Source of the DNA: Bdellovibrio bacteriovorus
GTDB lineage: Bacteria; Bdellovibrionota; Bdellovibrionia; Bdellovibrionales; Bdellovibrionaceae
Assembly (NCBI RefSeq): GCF_001592755.1
Contig: NZ_LUKF01000003.1
Location: 124,001 to 188,000, forward strand
Direction: 5' to 3'
DNA length: 64,000 bases
Each line of letters opens with the position of its first letter. Within the stretch, counting starts at the first letter, position 1. The position numbers and the translations under genes are program-made. This document shows positions 23,958 to 32,405 of this stretch, in pieces. The notes beneath the pieces are model-generated. The model was not told the DNA's origin, did no database searches, and saw only the letters and a list, made by a program, of their open reading frames with translations.

Positions 23958-24890
23958 CTAGTATTGTTGTTTCAAACTATAAATCATTAATTTTTCATCG
24001 AGCTTCTTTTGCGCAATTTCACTCGCACTTAAGAAGTAAGGCCCACTACCGCTTTCAATGCGGTGTTGGAATTCCAACATGCTTTGTTCGCTTTTTGGAT
24101 CAATCATGGAGTTTGTCGGTCCATAGTTTTCCAAAAAGGCATAGTCCTCTTCTTTATTAAAAAACTTTTCCCAATTGTTCGTATTCACTTTCGCACGGTA
24201 GGTGATGGTTTTTGCATGAGAGTGAACCGGAGCATAAGCACCGATCACTTCCAAGTGACCGTAGTGAGAGTGTAACTTCAATGCCGGACTTCCCCACTGA
24301 GTCATGCCCGAACATTGATCGACGTTGGCGTACCAAAGACCAAAGGCCTTAGATAAAAATCCTAAGCCATAGAGACCTTCACCTTGCGGAAGCAAAGAAT
24401 TGATGGAGCATAAATTGTGCGCCACCCATTCCCCTTTGTGCATCGTCGGAATGATAATGAAGAGTGAAAGCGGAATCCAATCCATCTCGTCTAAAGATGT
24501 CACTTCTTTTAAAACGCTGGAAGTTTTGATCGGAGAATTCGTCGCTGGGAATTTTTTAGGATCTAAAGCCTCACGCATGCTTTTCGTAAGTGCTGATGGT
24601 TTACAGGCAAAACCCGCAACAAAACCTGGCATCACGGCGCAGTCATAAAACACCCAACGAGGCATCGCCATGTTAGAAGGACCGAAAGCACGTTCTTCAA
24701 TCGAATAGATGCGATCGGCAAAAGCCAGTTCACTTAAATCCAAAGGATCTTTGAACACAGGTTGTTTGGTGAACCAGTCTAAGCGATGAAGAGACCCTGG
24801 CTGAGCGATTTGGTTTTCTGGACGTACGAAAACATAAGGGCGAATATCATCGCGCTCCATCCAGTCCGCTTTTGCCAATAGTGAATTCAT
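23958..24890 (-). CDS. Hypothetical protein downstream of fumC
   Basis: 310 residues from ATG 24890 (GGAG, 9 nt). The longer in-frame form to 24932 would be encoded by a palindromic repeat and is rejected. The product is a soluble, mixed alpha/beta protein with no signal peptide. Many Trp, Tyr and His residues are scattered (MPRWVFYDCAVMPGFVAGFA; LKLHSHYGHLEVIGAYAP). No catalytic motif that I can name. It is 61 nt after fumC on the same strand, so probably the same transcript. Confidence 0.6.
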   Translation of the reverse strand: MNSLLAKADWMERDDIRPYVFVRPENQIAQPGSLHRLDWFTKQPVFKDPLDLSELAFADRIYSIEERAFGPSNMAMPRWVFYDCAVMPGFVAGFACKPSALTKSMREALDPKKFPATNSPIKTSSVLKEVTSLDEMDWIPLSLFIIIPTMHKGEWVAHNLCSINSLLPQGEGLYGLGFLSKAFGLWYANVDQCSGMTQWGSPALKLHSHYGHLEVIGAYAPVHSHAKTITYRAKVNTNNWEKFFNKEEDYAFLENYGPTNSMIDPKSEQSMLEFQHRIESGSGPYFLSASEIAQKKLDEKLMIYSLKQQY

Positions 24891-24912
24891 CGAATGCTGC
24901 TCCAAGTTCTGC

Positions 24913-24959
24913 GCTGCTTCAGCTCCGGCCATGAGGCCTGCGCTCTGCGGGCTACCGCC
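24913..24959 (-). repeat. Palindromic repeat, copy 3 (between fumC and next gene)
   Basis: Minus strand: GGCGGTAGCCCGCAGAGC, central stem GGCC-TCAT-GGCC, then GGAGCTGAAGCAGC. It matches the two copies at 11487-11591 outside the central stem; the stem letters differ but still pair. It overlaps the last bases of fumC, including the TAG stop. Confidence 0.6.
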
Positions 24960-26337
24960 CGACCATGTCTTTAGGTTGTACTATCTTATCAAATTCTTCG
25001 CCAGAAAGGAGTCCAAGATTGATGGCTTCTTCGCGCAGCGTAGTGCCATTTTTGTGGGCAGTTTTGGCAATTTTGGCAGCATTGTCGTAGCCAATGTGAG
25101 GATTCAAAGCGGTTACGAGCATTAAGGAATGCTCTAGATGCTTCTGAATCTGTTTGGTATTGGCTTCGATTCCGACAACACAATGGTCAGTAAAGGACTC
25201 ACATGCGTCTGCAAGTAAGCGAACAGAGTTTAAAACGTTAAAGACGATCAAGGGCTTAAAGACATTCAGTTCGAAATGACCGGTAGCTCCTCCAATAGAA
25301 ACAGCCACATGGTTCCCCATCACCTGAGCACAGACCATAGTCATGGCTTCGCTTTGAGTTGGATTCACTTTTCCTGGCATGATCGAACTTCCCGGTTCAT
25401 TTTCAGGCAAGTGAAGCTCACCGATACCGCAGCGAGGGCCGGAACCCAAAAGACGAATGTCGTTAGCAATCTTCATCAAAGAAACGGCGACGGAGTTTAA
25501 AGCTCCACTCACTTCCACCAAAGCGTCGTGCGAAGCCAAAGCTTCAAATTTGTTCTCTGCGGAAACAAAAGGAATTTTAGTTTCAGCCGCAATAGCTTTT
25601 GCCGCTTCCACGGCAAACTGAGGATGAGTATTTAATCCCGTTCCTACCGCCGTGCCTCCGAGTGCCAGTTCATGCAAATGCGGAAGAGTGTTTTTCACTC
25701 TTTGAATCGAATGTTTCATTTGTGTGACATAGCCAGAAAATTCCTGCCCCAGAGTCAGCGGTGTTGCATCCATCAAATGCGTGCGACCGATTTTCACGAT
25801 GTCTTTAAACTCGTTTTGTTTTTTCTCTAAAGCTTTGTGCAGCTTTTCCATCATGGGAATCAGACGATGATAAACTTGTTCGGCGACCGCGATATGCATC
25901 GCCGTCGGAAAGGTGTCATTTGAGGATTGACCTTTATTGACGTCGTCGTTGGGATGAATTTCTTTGCTAGGAAGCTTAATGCCCATCATATCCATCGCAC
26001 GATTGGCGATGACTTCGTTCGCGTTCATATTTGTCTGCGTGCCAGATCCCGTCTGCCACACCACCAAAGGAAAGTGCGCATCTAATTTGCCTGCGATCAC
26101 TTCGTCCGCGGCTTTCACGATAACATCGGTTTTCTTAGCGTCTAAAAGATTCAGTTTTTGATTTGTCTGCGCGGCACATTTTTTTAAAATCCCCAACGCG
26201 CGAATCATTTCTCGAGGAAAACGATCGCCGCCTATGCGGAAGTTTTGAGTGGATCTTTGCGTTTGTGCTCCCCAGAACTTATCCGCGGGGACTTGCACTT
26301 CACCCATGGTGTCTTTTTCAATACGCATATCTGCCAT
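24952..26337 (-). CDS. fumC: Fumarate hydratase class II
   Basis: 461 residues from ATG 26337 (AAGGAG, 7 nt; a TTG at 26343 also opens the frame). It interconverts fumarate and malate in the TCA cycle, with no iron-sulfur cluster. The signature [13 protein letters not shown] (catalytic Ser loop) is complete, as are [14 protein letters not shown] and [16 protein letters not shown]. The start [28 protein letters not shown] is typical. It is probably first in an operon with the following hypothetical gene. Confidence 0.95.
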   Translation of the reverse strand: MADMRIEKDTMGEVQVPADKFWGAQTQRSTQNFRIGGDRFPREMIRALGILKKCAAQTNQKLNLLDAKKTDVIVKAADEVIAGKLDAHFPLVVWQTGSGTQTNMNANEVIANRAMDMMGIKLPSKEIHPNDDVNKGQSSNDTFPTAMHIAVAEQVYHRLIPMMEKLHKALEKKQNEFKDIVKIGRTHLMDATPLTLGQEFSGYVTQMKHSIQRVKNTLPHLHELALGGTAVGTGLNTHPQFAVEAAKAIAAETKIPFVSAENKFEALASHDALVEVSGALNSVAVSLMKIANDIRLLGSGPRCGIGELHLPENEPGSSIMPGKVNPTQSEAMTMVCAQVMGNHVAVSIGGATGHFELNVFKPLIVFNVLNSVRLLADACESFTDHCVVGIEANTKQIQKHLEHSLMLVTALNPHIGYDNAAKIAKTAHKNGTTLREEAINLGLLSGEEFDKIVQPKDMVGR

Positions 26338-26364
26338 TTGCAAACTCCTTAAAAAGATCTGAGT

Positions 26365-27129
26365 TTAATTCTTTCTTGCTACTTGGCCTACGTGAGCTTG
26401 ATCGGTCGGATAAATAACAAGCTCTTGGATGTTTACGTGTGCGGGACGAGCGACACACCAGGCAATAGTTTCAGCGATGTCTTGCGCCGAAAGCGGCGTC
26501 ATTCCTTCGTAAACTTTATCGGCCTTGCTTTGATCGCCTAAACGTACGTACGAAAATTCAGTGTGGACCATGCCTGGCTCAATATTGGTCACACGCACTT
26601 TACTGCCTAAAAGATCCATGCGCAGACCTTCGCTCAAGGCGCGCACCGCAAACTTCGTCGCGCAATAAACGCCTCCACCTGGATAAGTCCAGCGACCCGC
26701 AACAGACCCCAGATTGACGATGTGACCCGAGTTTCTGCGAACCATGTGTTCAACAATCCCGCGAGTGACGTACAAAAGACCTTTCACATTCGTATCAATC
26801 ATCGTGTCCCAGTCTTCCAGTTTCGCGTCTTGCATTTTATCAACGCCTTTAGCAAGGCCGGCGTTGTTAATTAGAACATCGATATGAGCCATCTCCGCAT
26901 AGTGAGCCTTCATAAACTGAGTCACATCATCGCGGTCACTGATATCGAAATGCGCGGTCTTCACTTGAGTATTCGGGTGAGCCGCCTTTAATGCGGTCTC
27001 GAGCTCATTCAGCTTATCGCGACGACGTCCCGTCGCAAAAATAGAGTACCCTTGCCCCGCTAATGCCAAAGCCGTCGCCCAGCCAATCCCCGAAGTCGCC
27101 CCAGTAATAAATGCCCATTTCTTTTCCAT
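26365..27129 (-). CDS. Short-chain dehydrogenase/reductase (YdfG-like)
   Basis: 254 residues. The classical SDR marks are the NADP loop TGATSGIG, LINNAG, catalytic NLGSVAG...YCATK (Ser, Tyr, Lys), and IEPGMVHTEF after the active site. The set matches the YdfG group (3-hydroxy acid or serine dehydrogenases). Substrate not certain. Its start is 5 nt from a 16-bp perfect hairpin in the gap shared with the divergent gene, and there is no separate ribosome binding site. Confidence 0.88.
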   Translation of the reverse strand: MEKKWAFITGATSGIGWATALALAGQGYSIFATGRRRDKLNELETALKAAHPNTQVKTAHFDISDRDDVTQFMKAHYAEMAHIDVLINNAGLAKGVDKMQDAKLEDWDTMIDTNVKGLLYVTRGIVEHMVRRNSGHIVNLGSVAGRWTYPGGGVYCATKFAVRALSEGLRMDLLGSKVRVTNIEPGMVHTEFSYVRLGDQSKADKVYEGMTPLSAQDIAETIAWCVARPAHVNIQELVIYPTDQAHVGQVARKN

Positions 27130-27134
27130 CCTTT

Positions 27135-27180
27135 AAAGGTACCTGCTTCCCATTGTAGAGAAAAGGAAGCAGGTACCTTT
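27135..27180. repeat. Perfect 16-bp inverted repeat in divergent gap
   Basis: AAAGGTACCTGCTTCC (27135-27150), 14-nt loop, GGAAGCAGGTACCTTT (27165-27180). It looks like a strong terminator hairpin but lies upstream of both neighbouring genes, so it could be a regulator site, a 5' RNA structure or a dispersed palindrome. Confidence 0.6.
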
Positions 27181-27240
27181 TGCGCGACGCAATGCGATGG
27201 GCGTAGGTGCGAGGACGGCGTTGTGTTAGGTTCGCGGACT

Positions 27241-27636
27241 ATGAAATGTCCTTGTGGCTCTGAGAAAAACTATAGTGAGTGTTGTGGTCCTTATCATTCT
27301 GGCAAAGCCTTGGCTCCGACGGCCGAAGCTTTGATGCGTTCACGCTATTCAGCGTTTGCGAAAAATCAAATGGAGTACTTGCGTGATACGACGGATCCTC
27401 AAACTTTGGATCTGATTGATGATGACGCCAATAAAGAATGGGCCGAGCGCGCTAAATTCCTAAAGCTTGAAATCGTAAAAGCCGAAGAAAAAGGAACCAA
27501 AGGCACGGTGGAGTTTAAAGCTTTCTACACAGTGGACGACGAAGAATACGTTCATCACGAAGTCAGCACCTTCCGCAAACAAGCCGGCGAATGGTTTTTT
27601 AAATCCGGAAAAATCAAATCGGAGAAAACAAAATGA
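27241..27636 (+). CDS. YchJ-like SEC-C zinc-binding protein
   Basis: 131 residues from ATG 27241 (an in-frame GTG at 27223 is less likely). The N-terminal SEC-C motif CPCGSEKNYSECCGPYH binds zinc, followed by the UPF0225/YchJ domain (LMRSRYSAFAKNQMEYL; WAERAKFLKLEIV). The biochemical role of the family is not known. The last 4 nt overlap the EVE-domain gene, giving a three-gene operon with the Dus enzyme. Confidence 0.85.
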   Translation: MKCPCGSEKNYSECCGPYHSGKALAPTAEALMRSRYSAFAKNQMEYLRDTTDPQTLDLIDDDANKEWAERAKFLKLEIVKAEEKGTKGTVEFKAFYTVDDEEYVHHEVSTFRKQAGEWFFKSGKIKSEKTK

Positions 27637-28091
27637 AATACTGGCTGATGAAATCAGAACCTGACGTTTATTCCATTGATACTCTTAAAAAAGACGGAAC
27701 GACCTGGTGGGAAGGTGTTCGAAACTACCAAGCCCGCAACTTCATGTCGAAAGAGATGTCCGTGGGTGATCTTGTTTTGTTCTATCACTCTAACGCCGAA
27801 CCTCCCGGTGTTGCGGGAATCGCTAAAGTTTCAAAAGCGGCGGCTGCGGATAAAACTCAGTTCGATAAAAAATCTGAATACTTTGATGCTAAAGCCACGA
27901 AGGAAAAACCAAATTGGTTTTGCGTTGAAGTTGAATTTGTAGCGAAATTTAAAAACCTCGTCAGTCTTTCGGATTTGCGCGAAAACGAAAAACTTGCCGA
28001 CATGGTCGTGTTACAAAAAGGCTCTCGCCTTTCGGTTCAGCCTGTTGATAAAAAGCACTTTGATATCGTCAAAAAAATGGGTGGCGTTTAA
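27633..28091 (+). CDS. EVE domain protein
   Basis: 152 residues, the whole length a single EVE (PUA-like) fold: YWLMKSEPDVYSIDTLKKDG, WWEGVRNYQARNFM, VGDLVLFYHSNAEPPGVAGIAKV. EVE domains recognise modified bases in DNA or RNA and are related to YTH domains. In many bacteria they are stand-alone proteins next to housekeeping genes, as here between YchJ and a tRNA-dihydrouridine synthase. Possible role: binding of modified RNA. It overlaps its upstream gene by 4 nt. Confidence 0.88.
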   Translation: MKYWLMKSEPDVYSIDTLKKDGTTWWEGVRNYQARNFMSKEMSVGDLVLFYHSNAEPPGVAGIAKVSKAAAADKTQFDKKSEYFDAKATKEKPNWFCVEVEFVAKFKNLVSLSDLRENEKLADMVVLQKGSRLSVQPVDKKHFDIVKKMGGV

Positions 28092-28094
28092 AGC

Positions 28095-29051
28095 ATGAAA
28101 CTTTTTTTGGCTCCGATGGAAGGTGTCGTTGACTGGGTGATGCGCGACACTTTGACACAAATTGGTGGTGTGGATCAGTGCGTGACCGAATTTCTTCGCG
28201 TCACGGATCGTCTGCACCCTGAAAGTGTCTTTTACAAAAACTGTCCTGAGCTAAAAACCAATTCGCGCACTCGCTGGGGGACACCTGTCTTTGTTCAACT
28301 TCTTGGCGGTCATGCCGAACCTTTGGCGCTCAACGCGCAAAGAGCCGTCAAACTTGGCGCCCTCGGTATTGACTTGAACTTTGGCTGCCCAGCTAAAACC
28401 GTGAACCGTCATGATGGTGGCGCAAGTCTTTTAAAATCTTGTGACCGTGTTCACACCATTGTGGATACGGTTCGTAAGGCTGTTCCTGCTCACATCCCTG
28501 TCACGGCAAAAATCCGTCTGGGTTTTGACGATCCGACAAAATGCCTGGAAATCGCCCAAGCTGTCGAAGCGGCGAACGCCACTTGGTTGACGGTGCACTG
28601 TCGCACGAAAACGGATGGCTATAAACCACCCGCTTATTGGGAGTGGATTCCAAAAATCAAAGAAGCGACAAAATTAAAAATCATCGCCAATGGTGAAATC
28701 TGGAATGTCGCTGACTTCAAACGCTGCGTGGAAGTGACCCAGTGTGAAGACTATATGATCGGCCGTGGAGTGATGAGCAATCCCTTTATCTTCCGTCAGA
28801 TCAAACAAAGCCTTTCCCATGAATCCGTGGAAGAAATGAACTGGCAAAGAGCGAAGCCACTTTTGCCGCAGTTTTTTGAAGCAAGCACGCTCTACATTAA
28901 CGACTACTTTGCTGTTTCTCGCACGAAGCAATGGCTTAAAGCGCTTTCTCTGAAGAATGCCGAGGCGAAACAGGTTTTTGACGAAATCAAGATTTTAAAA
29001 AAGCCGGTGGAATTTCGCGCAAACCTAGAACGCATTTGTTCCGCGACTTAA
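28095..29051 (+). CDS. dusC: tRNA-dihydrouridine synthase (DusC-like)
   Basis: 318 residues. FMN-dependent Dus fold: APMEGVVDWVMRDTL at the start, GIDLNFGCPAKTVNRHDGGASLL with catalytic Cys, VTAKIRLGF, LTVHCRTK, IIANGEI, and MIGRGVMSNPFIFRQI. Length and the GCPAKTVN..GG form fit DusC (U16), but the exact position in tRNA is not provable. It starts 3 nt after the EVE gene. Confidence 0.88.
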   Translation: MKLFLAPMEGVVDWVMRDTLTQIGGVDQCVTEFLRVTDRLHPESVFYKNCPELKTNSRTRWGTPVFVQLLGGHAEPLALNAQRAVKLGALGIDLNFGCPAKTVNRHDGGASLLKSCDRVHTIVDTVRKAVPAHIPVTAKIRLGFDDPTKCLEIAQAVEAANATWLTVHCRTKTDGYKPPAYWEWIPKIKEATKLKIIANGEIWNVADFKRCVEVTQCEDYMIGRGVMSNPFIFRQIKQSLSHESVEEMNWQRAKPLLPQFFEASTLYINDYFAVSRTKQWLKALSLKNAEAKQVFDEIKILKKPVEFRANLERICSAT

Positions 29052-29116
29052 TGAACAGCGTGGATACAATCTGACGACAAATCAGCGAGCTATGCGATCC
29101 GATGTTTTTGTTCGCT

Positions 29117-29773
29117 TCAGAACATTTTTTGAAAAATGAAGTAAGGACTTTTCATCTTCACAACATGCAGACGGAATCGCTCTGCGATCCAATTCATGCT
29201 TCTTTCTGAGAAAAATCCAACGTGAGTAAGATCACGTCGATAATGCCAGTCATGGAAGGCCGCTTCGCCTTTGTGAGCGGATGTCATGATTGCTAATATC
29301 CCCCCAGGTTTGAGCAGGCTTAACATGCGCTCAATTTCCATTTTGGGATTGTGAAGATGTTCCCACACTTCAGTGCTTGTAATTAAATGATAGGTGCGCT
29401 TAAGAATCTCGGTGTCCGTAAAGTAAAATGCATCGTAGTTCGAAGTTTCAAACCCGTGTGCGTTTAGAAGTTTACTCAAAGTCGCCGTGGGTCCACATCC
29501 ATAATCTAAACTTGTGAGCGACAAACTCTCTACACCGGCGGCCTTGAAGTGATCCGTAACACCTTTGATAAGTGGATCGAAGAAAGCCAAGTAGCCCGCA
29601 CTTTCCTCGTTTTGATGAAGATCGTAGCGCTGCTTTTCTTCTTCGAAAGTCAGACGCTCTGCGGGATTCATGAAAATAAAATCACAATCTTCGCAATGAA
29701 AGTAACTGCGTTCAGGCTTCTTAACCACTTTAAAAGCATTTGAGTTTGGTGACTGACAAAGTAAGCACTGCAT
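29117..29773 (-). CDS. SAM-dependent methyltransferase with N-terminal zinc ribbon
   Basis: 218 residues. Four Cys at residues about 3-30 (CLLC, CEDC) form a zinc ribbon. The class I methyltransferase core has motif I LDYGCGPTATL, the post-I acidic loop, the HNPKMEIERMLSLLKPGG segment and TSAHKGEAAFHDWHYRRD. The zinc ribbon plus Methyltransf_23 pair is typical of enzymes that act on sugars or small metabolites, but no substrate is visible. Stand-alone gene, convergent with dusC. Confidence 0.8.
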   Translation of the reverse strand: MQCLLCQSPNSNAFKVVKKPERSYFHCEDCDFIFMNPAERLTFEEEKQRYDLHQNEESAGYLAFFDPLIKGVTDHFKAAGVESLSLTSLDYGCGPTATLSKLLNAHGFETSNYDAFYFTDTEILKRTYHLITSTEVWEHLHNPKMEIERMLSLLKPGGILAIMTSAHKGEAAFHDWHYRRDLTHVGFFSERSMNWIAERFRLHVVKMKSPYFIFQKMF

Positions 29774-29821
29774 GACAGGAAGAATCCTTGTCTCCCCCGC
29801 ACCCCTATGTCAAAAAGAATT

Positions 29822-30079
29822 ATGGCTAAAGTAGTTATTTATAAAAAAGACCCCTGCCCTTATTGTGACCGCGCTATCAATTTTTTGAATGGCAAAGGCA
29901 TCGATTATGATGTTGTGGATCTAACGGGCAAACAAGAAGAAATCGATCGCATTAAAAATGAAACCGGATGGAGAACAGTTCCTATCATTCTTATCGACGG
30001 CAAATTGGTCGGTGGTTACACGGATCTCAAAGCCTTGGATGAAGAAGGTAAACTTGATTCCATGCTAGAAGGAAAATAA
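29822..30079 (+). CDS. grxC: Glutaredoxin (dithiol, CPYC)
   Basis: 85 residues; ATG 29822 is preferred because GrxC proteins begin about here, though ATG 29807 is in frame. Thioredoxin fold with the active site DPCPYCDRAINFL, cis-Pro in RTVPIILI and GGYTDLKALDEEGKL for glutathione binding. It reduces disulfides and glutathionylated proteins in the cytoplasm with glutathione. Single gene. Confidence 0.92.
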   Translation: MAKVVIYKKDPCPYCDRAINFLNGKGIDYDVVDLTGKQEEIDRIKNETGWRTVPIILIDGKLVGGYTDLKALDEEGKLDSMLEGK

Positions 30080-30089
30080 GAACCGGAAA

Positions 30090-31178
30090 TTACTGGCGCA
30101 ATTCTGTGCGAGGGCTCATCTCAACCGGGCCTTCGAAGAATTTCTGCACGCCTTCGATCATCTCATCGACGTTGCGAGCTTTCGCACACACACCGACGAG
30201 CGCATTTCCAAAGAGCAACCACACACTGGTCGTACGAACAAAGAAACGCACTTTACGCATTGCTAAGTCATCGCCAAAATACTGACGGCTCAGATGAATC
30301 AACTTCAAAAGACATTTTCCATATTCAGCCCCTTCTTCTTCCGAAGTGCGAGGAGCTTTCATTCCTTCTTTACCGGCGGGAGATGCAAAACCCAAGTCTT
30401 CACCCAGCTGCCACATCATCCAGGGACGAGCTGCTAAACCACGGCCGGCCATCGCCATATCGCAACCCGTTTCTTCAAGCATGGCTTTCGCATCATCAGA
30501 AGTTTGAATGTCACCATTTCCGATCACAGGAAAATCGACAGCTTTATGAAGTTGTTTAATTTGTTCCCAGTCCGCAGAACCGCGACGTTTTTGGGCGGCC
30601 GTTCGCGGATGCAAGCACACCCATGCCGCTCCCGAATTACGAAGCCCCGATACGAACGTCAAAAGCTCATCAAATTCTTTAGTGCTTCCCACCGCGCGCA
30701 ATTTCACACTGACAGGAACCGTCGCATTTTTGACGGTCATACGTACCACTTCCGCGGCGTAAGAGGGATCACCCATTAATGCAACACCGTAGTTGTGCTT
30801 CAAGGCTTTTTGTACGGGACAACCCATGTTGATATCGATGGCTTCAGCTCCCCACTCAATCAAGCGCTTCACGCTTTCCATGATGGGAACTTCTTCGTTT
30901 CCTAATATTTGTGGAACAAGACCCGTCTCGTGCGGGGCGCGCATGGTCTCTGGCGTCGTCACCAGATTTTCATTGGGAATGCGGCGAGAATTTAACATCT
31001 CTGTCGGCCAAATCGTAAAAGCATCGGCCGGCATGTATTCACGAATCACTTCACGCAAAGCCACGTGCGTAAGGCCCACCATCGGCGCCAAGCAAAGCGG
31101 AAAGTTCACCTTGCCATCCAAGATAGGACGATGCAAGCCGAGTTGTTTTTTCGTGAATCCGTGAGAGTCAAAAGCCAT
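30090..31178 (-). CDS. tRNA-dihydrouridine synthase family protein
   Basis: 362 residues from ATG 31178 (an upstream TTG at 31196 lacks support). FMN-binding Dus fold: LAPMVGLTHVALREVI, AIDINMGCPVQKALKHNYGVALMG (catalytic Cys), VPVSVKLRA, VCLHPRTAAQKRRGSADWEQI, VIGNGDI, MAGRGLAARPWM. It is a second Dus paralogue, 1 kb from the DusC-like gene but on the other strand. The start has about 20 extra residues before the barrel. Which U it modifies is not visible. Confidence 0.85.
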   Translation of the reverse strand: MAFDSHGFTKKQLGLHRPILDGKVNFPLCLAPMVGLTHVALREVIREYMPADAFTIWPTEMLNSRRIPNENLVTTPETMRAPHETGLVPQILGNEEVPIMESVKRLIEWGAEAIDINMGCPVQKALKHNYGVALMGDPSYAAEVVRMTVKNATVPVSVKLRAVGSTKEFDELLTFVSGLRNSGAAWVCLHPRTAAQKRRGSADWEQIKQLHKAVDFPVIGNGDIQTSDDAKAMLEETGCDMAMAGRGLAARPWMMWQLGEDLGFASPAGKEGMKAPRTSEEEGAEYGKCLLKLIHLSRQYFGDDLAMRKVRFFVRTTSVWLLFGNALVGVCAKARNVDEMIEGVQKFFEGPVEMSPRTELRQ

Positions 31179-31226
31179 AGGGACTTTTACCCGCAAATGC
31201 CGTCCGGTTGCAATGCCCGAATGAAA

Positions 31227-31709
31227 TTAGCGGGAAAAACGAGGTAAAAAGCGTAAATATTTTTCGGGAAGGATGTCGATTTCCATGCGGGAAAAGTTCG
31301 AATCCAGCACTTCGGGCATCCCTAAGATTCGTCCTTTCACGAAATGATCGCCTTTACGGAACAAAATTGAGGCCTCTTCATCTGTGACGGGAGAGTGATA
31401 AGGAACGTAAAAAGACTCAATCACAGAGTTGTCAGGAATAAAGCCTGCGACATTGTTCAACTGATCGATAAAGACTTTAGGACAATGACGAAAATAAAAA
31501 ATACGGAAGTTTAAATTCTTAATCCACTCCATCCACAAACGTATGCCCGTAGAGTTGATGCTTTTAAAACCTTGAAGGTCAAAAAGAACGTCGCGATTTT
31601 GCGTAACAGTAACTTCAGGAAACTCAGAATATTCATCCAAGGTGCCTTTGACGGCGATGAATAGATAAGAAGGCAGTTCTTCAATCTCAACAATAACTTT
31701 ATTCTTCAT
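31227..31709 (-). CDS. STAS-like domain protein
   Basis: 160 residues from ATG 31709; a longer form from 31730 is possible. Residues about 8-105 have the STAS pattern (LFIAVKGTLDEYSEFPEV, DVLFDLQGFKSINSTGIRLWMEWI) of anti-sigma factor antagonists, with the Ser/Thr of the phospho-site region in INSTGIRLW. The remaining 55 residues are an extra beta-rich tail. No serine kinase or sigma factor is adjacent, so the partner is unknown. Inferred role: switch protein. Confidence 0.72.
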   Translation of the reverse strand: MKNKVIVEIEELPSYLFIAVKGTLDEYSEFPEVTVTQNRDVLFDLQGFKSINSTGIRLWMEWIKNLNFRIFYFRHCPKVFIDQLNNVAGFIPDNSVIESFYVPYHSPVTDEEASILFRKGDHFVKGRILGMPEVLDSNFSRMEIDILPEKYLRFLPRFSR

Positions 31710-31802
31710 CAACACCGCCGTTCTACTCATCGGAGTGTAGCAAAGAAAATGAAGAAGGCTTCCAAAAATTTAAGAAAGAATTGAATAAACTGATGCAGGA
31801 TC

Positions 31803-31839
31803 ATCCACAAACTCAGCCATGATCCGTGAGTTTGTGGAT
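31803..31839. terminator. Hairpin between the DUF6580 gene and the STAS gene
   Basis: ATCCACAAACTCA (31803-31815), 11-nt loop, TGAGTTTGTGGAT (31827-31839), a perfect 13-bp stem about 12 nt after the minus-strand DUF6580 stop. It lacks a long T run, so it may be a terminator or an mRNA 3' stabiliser. Confidence 0.5.
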
Positions 31840-31850
31840 CACTTAAAAAA

Positions 31851-32372
31851 CTAAGCCGTAGCTTTTACCGCAAAATCCGGAGCAAACTTTCTGATGGCTT
31901 CATAACCACCGAAAAGAACTGCGGTGAAGAAAACATCGCCAAGGATCTGGTTACCGAAGAAAGGGATCCCTGCAACGTAACATGCGACAAGACCTTGAGC
32001 TGTCTTTGGATAAAGACCTTCCATCATCCACACACCGAAGTTAGAAACCAGGAAGAAAATCGCGCTTGTTACCAAAGACATCGTGCCTACGCGAGTCACT
32101 GTTTTACCTTCGCGCAAAGTCCAACCCAATAAAACAACGGCTAAGAAACCGGCGTAAACATAAAGCATTGTCGCATGGAAACCTAAAACCAAGTCACTCA
32201 CGAACAAAGCCGCCAACGGAATCACCATCGATAATTTTTTAGAAGGGAAGTAAGTTCCACCGAAAAGAGCCATAGCGCCGATCGCCGTGAAATTCCAAGG
32301 GTGCGGAATCAAGCGGCTGAAAGCGGCAACAAGAACCATCAAAATCAAAGTCATCCATTGTGTTGTTTTCAT
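31851..32372 (-). CDS. DUF6580-like membrane protein
   Basis: 173 residues with five or so hydrophobic segments (LILMVLVAAFSRL; FTAIGAMALFGGTYF; VIPLAALFVSDLVLG; MLYVYAGFLAVVLLGW; SLVTSAIFFLVSNFGVWM). The pattern SRLIPHPWNFTAIGAMALFGG matches the DUF6580 family of putative transport proteins, similar to S components of ECF transporters. Good ribosome binding site GAGGATA. It follows acs by about 30 nt on the same strand and could be co-transcribed. Substrate unknown. Confidence 0.7.
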   Translation of the reverse strand: MKTTQWMTLILMVLVAAFSRLIPHPWNFTAIGAMALFGGTYFPSKKLSMVIPLAALFVSDLVLGFHATMLYVYAGFLAVVLLGWTLREGKTVTRVGTMSLVTSAIFFLVSNFGVWMMEGLYPKTAQGLVACYVAGIPFFGNQILGDVFFTAVLFGGYEAIRKFAPDFAVKATA

Positions 32373-32405
32373 AGATTATCCTCGTTTATGCAGGGCAGAA
32401 AACTA

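Noticed and set aside
31711..31817. Plus-strand small protein overlapping the STAS gene start
   Set aside because: The frame has coding-like residues (EGFQKFKKELNKLMQ) but no usable start codon or ribosome binding site.
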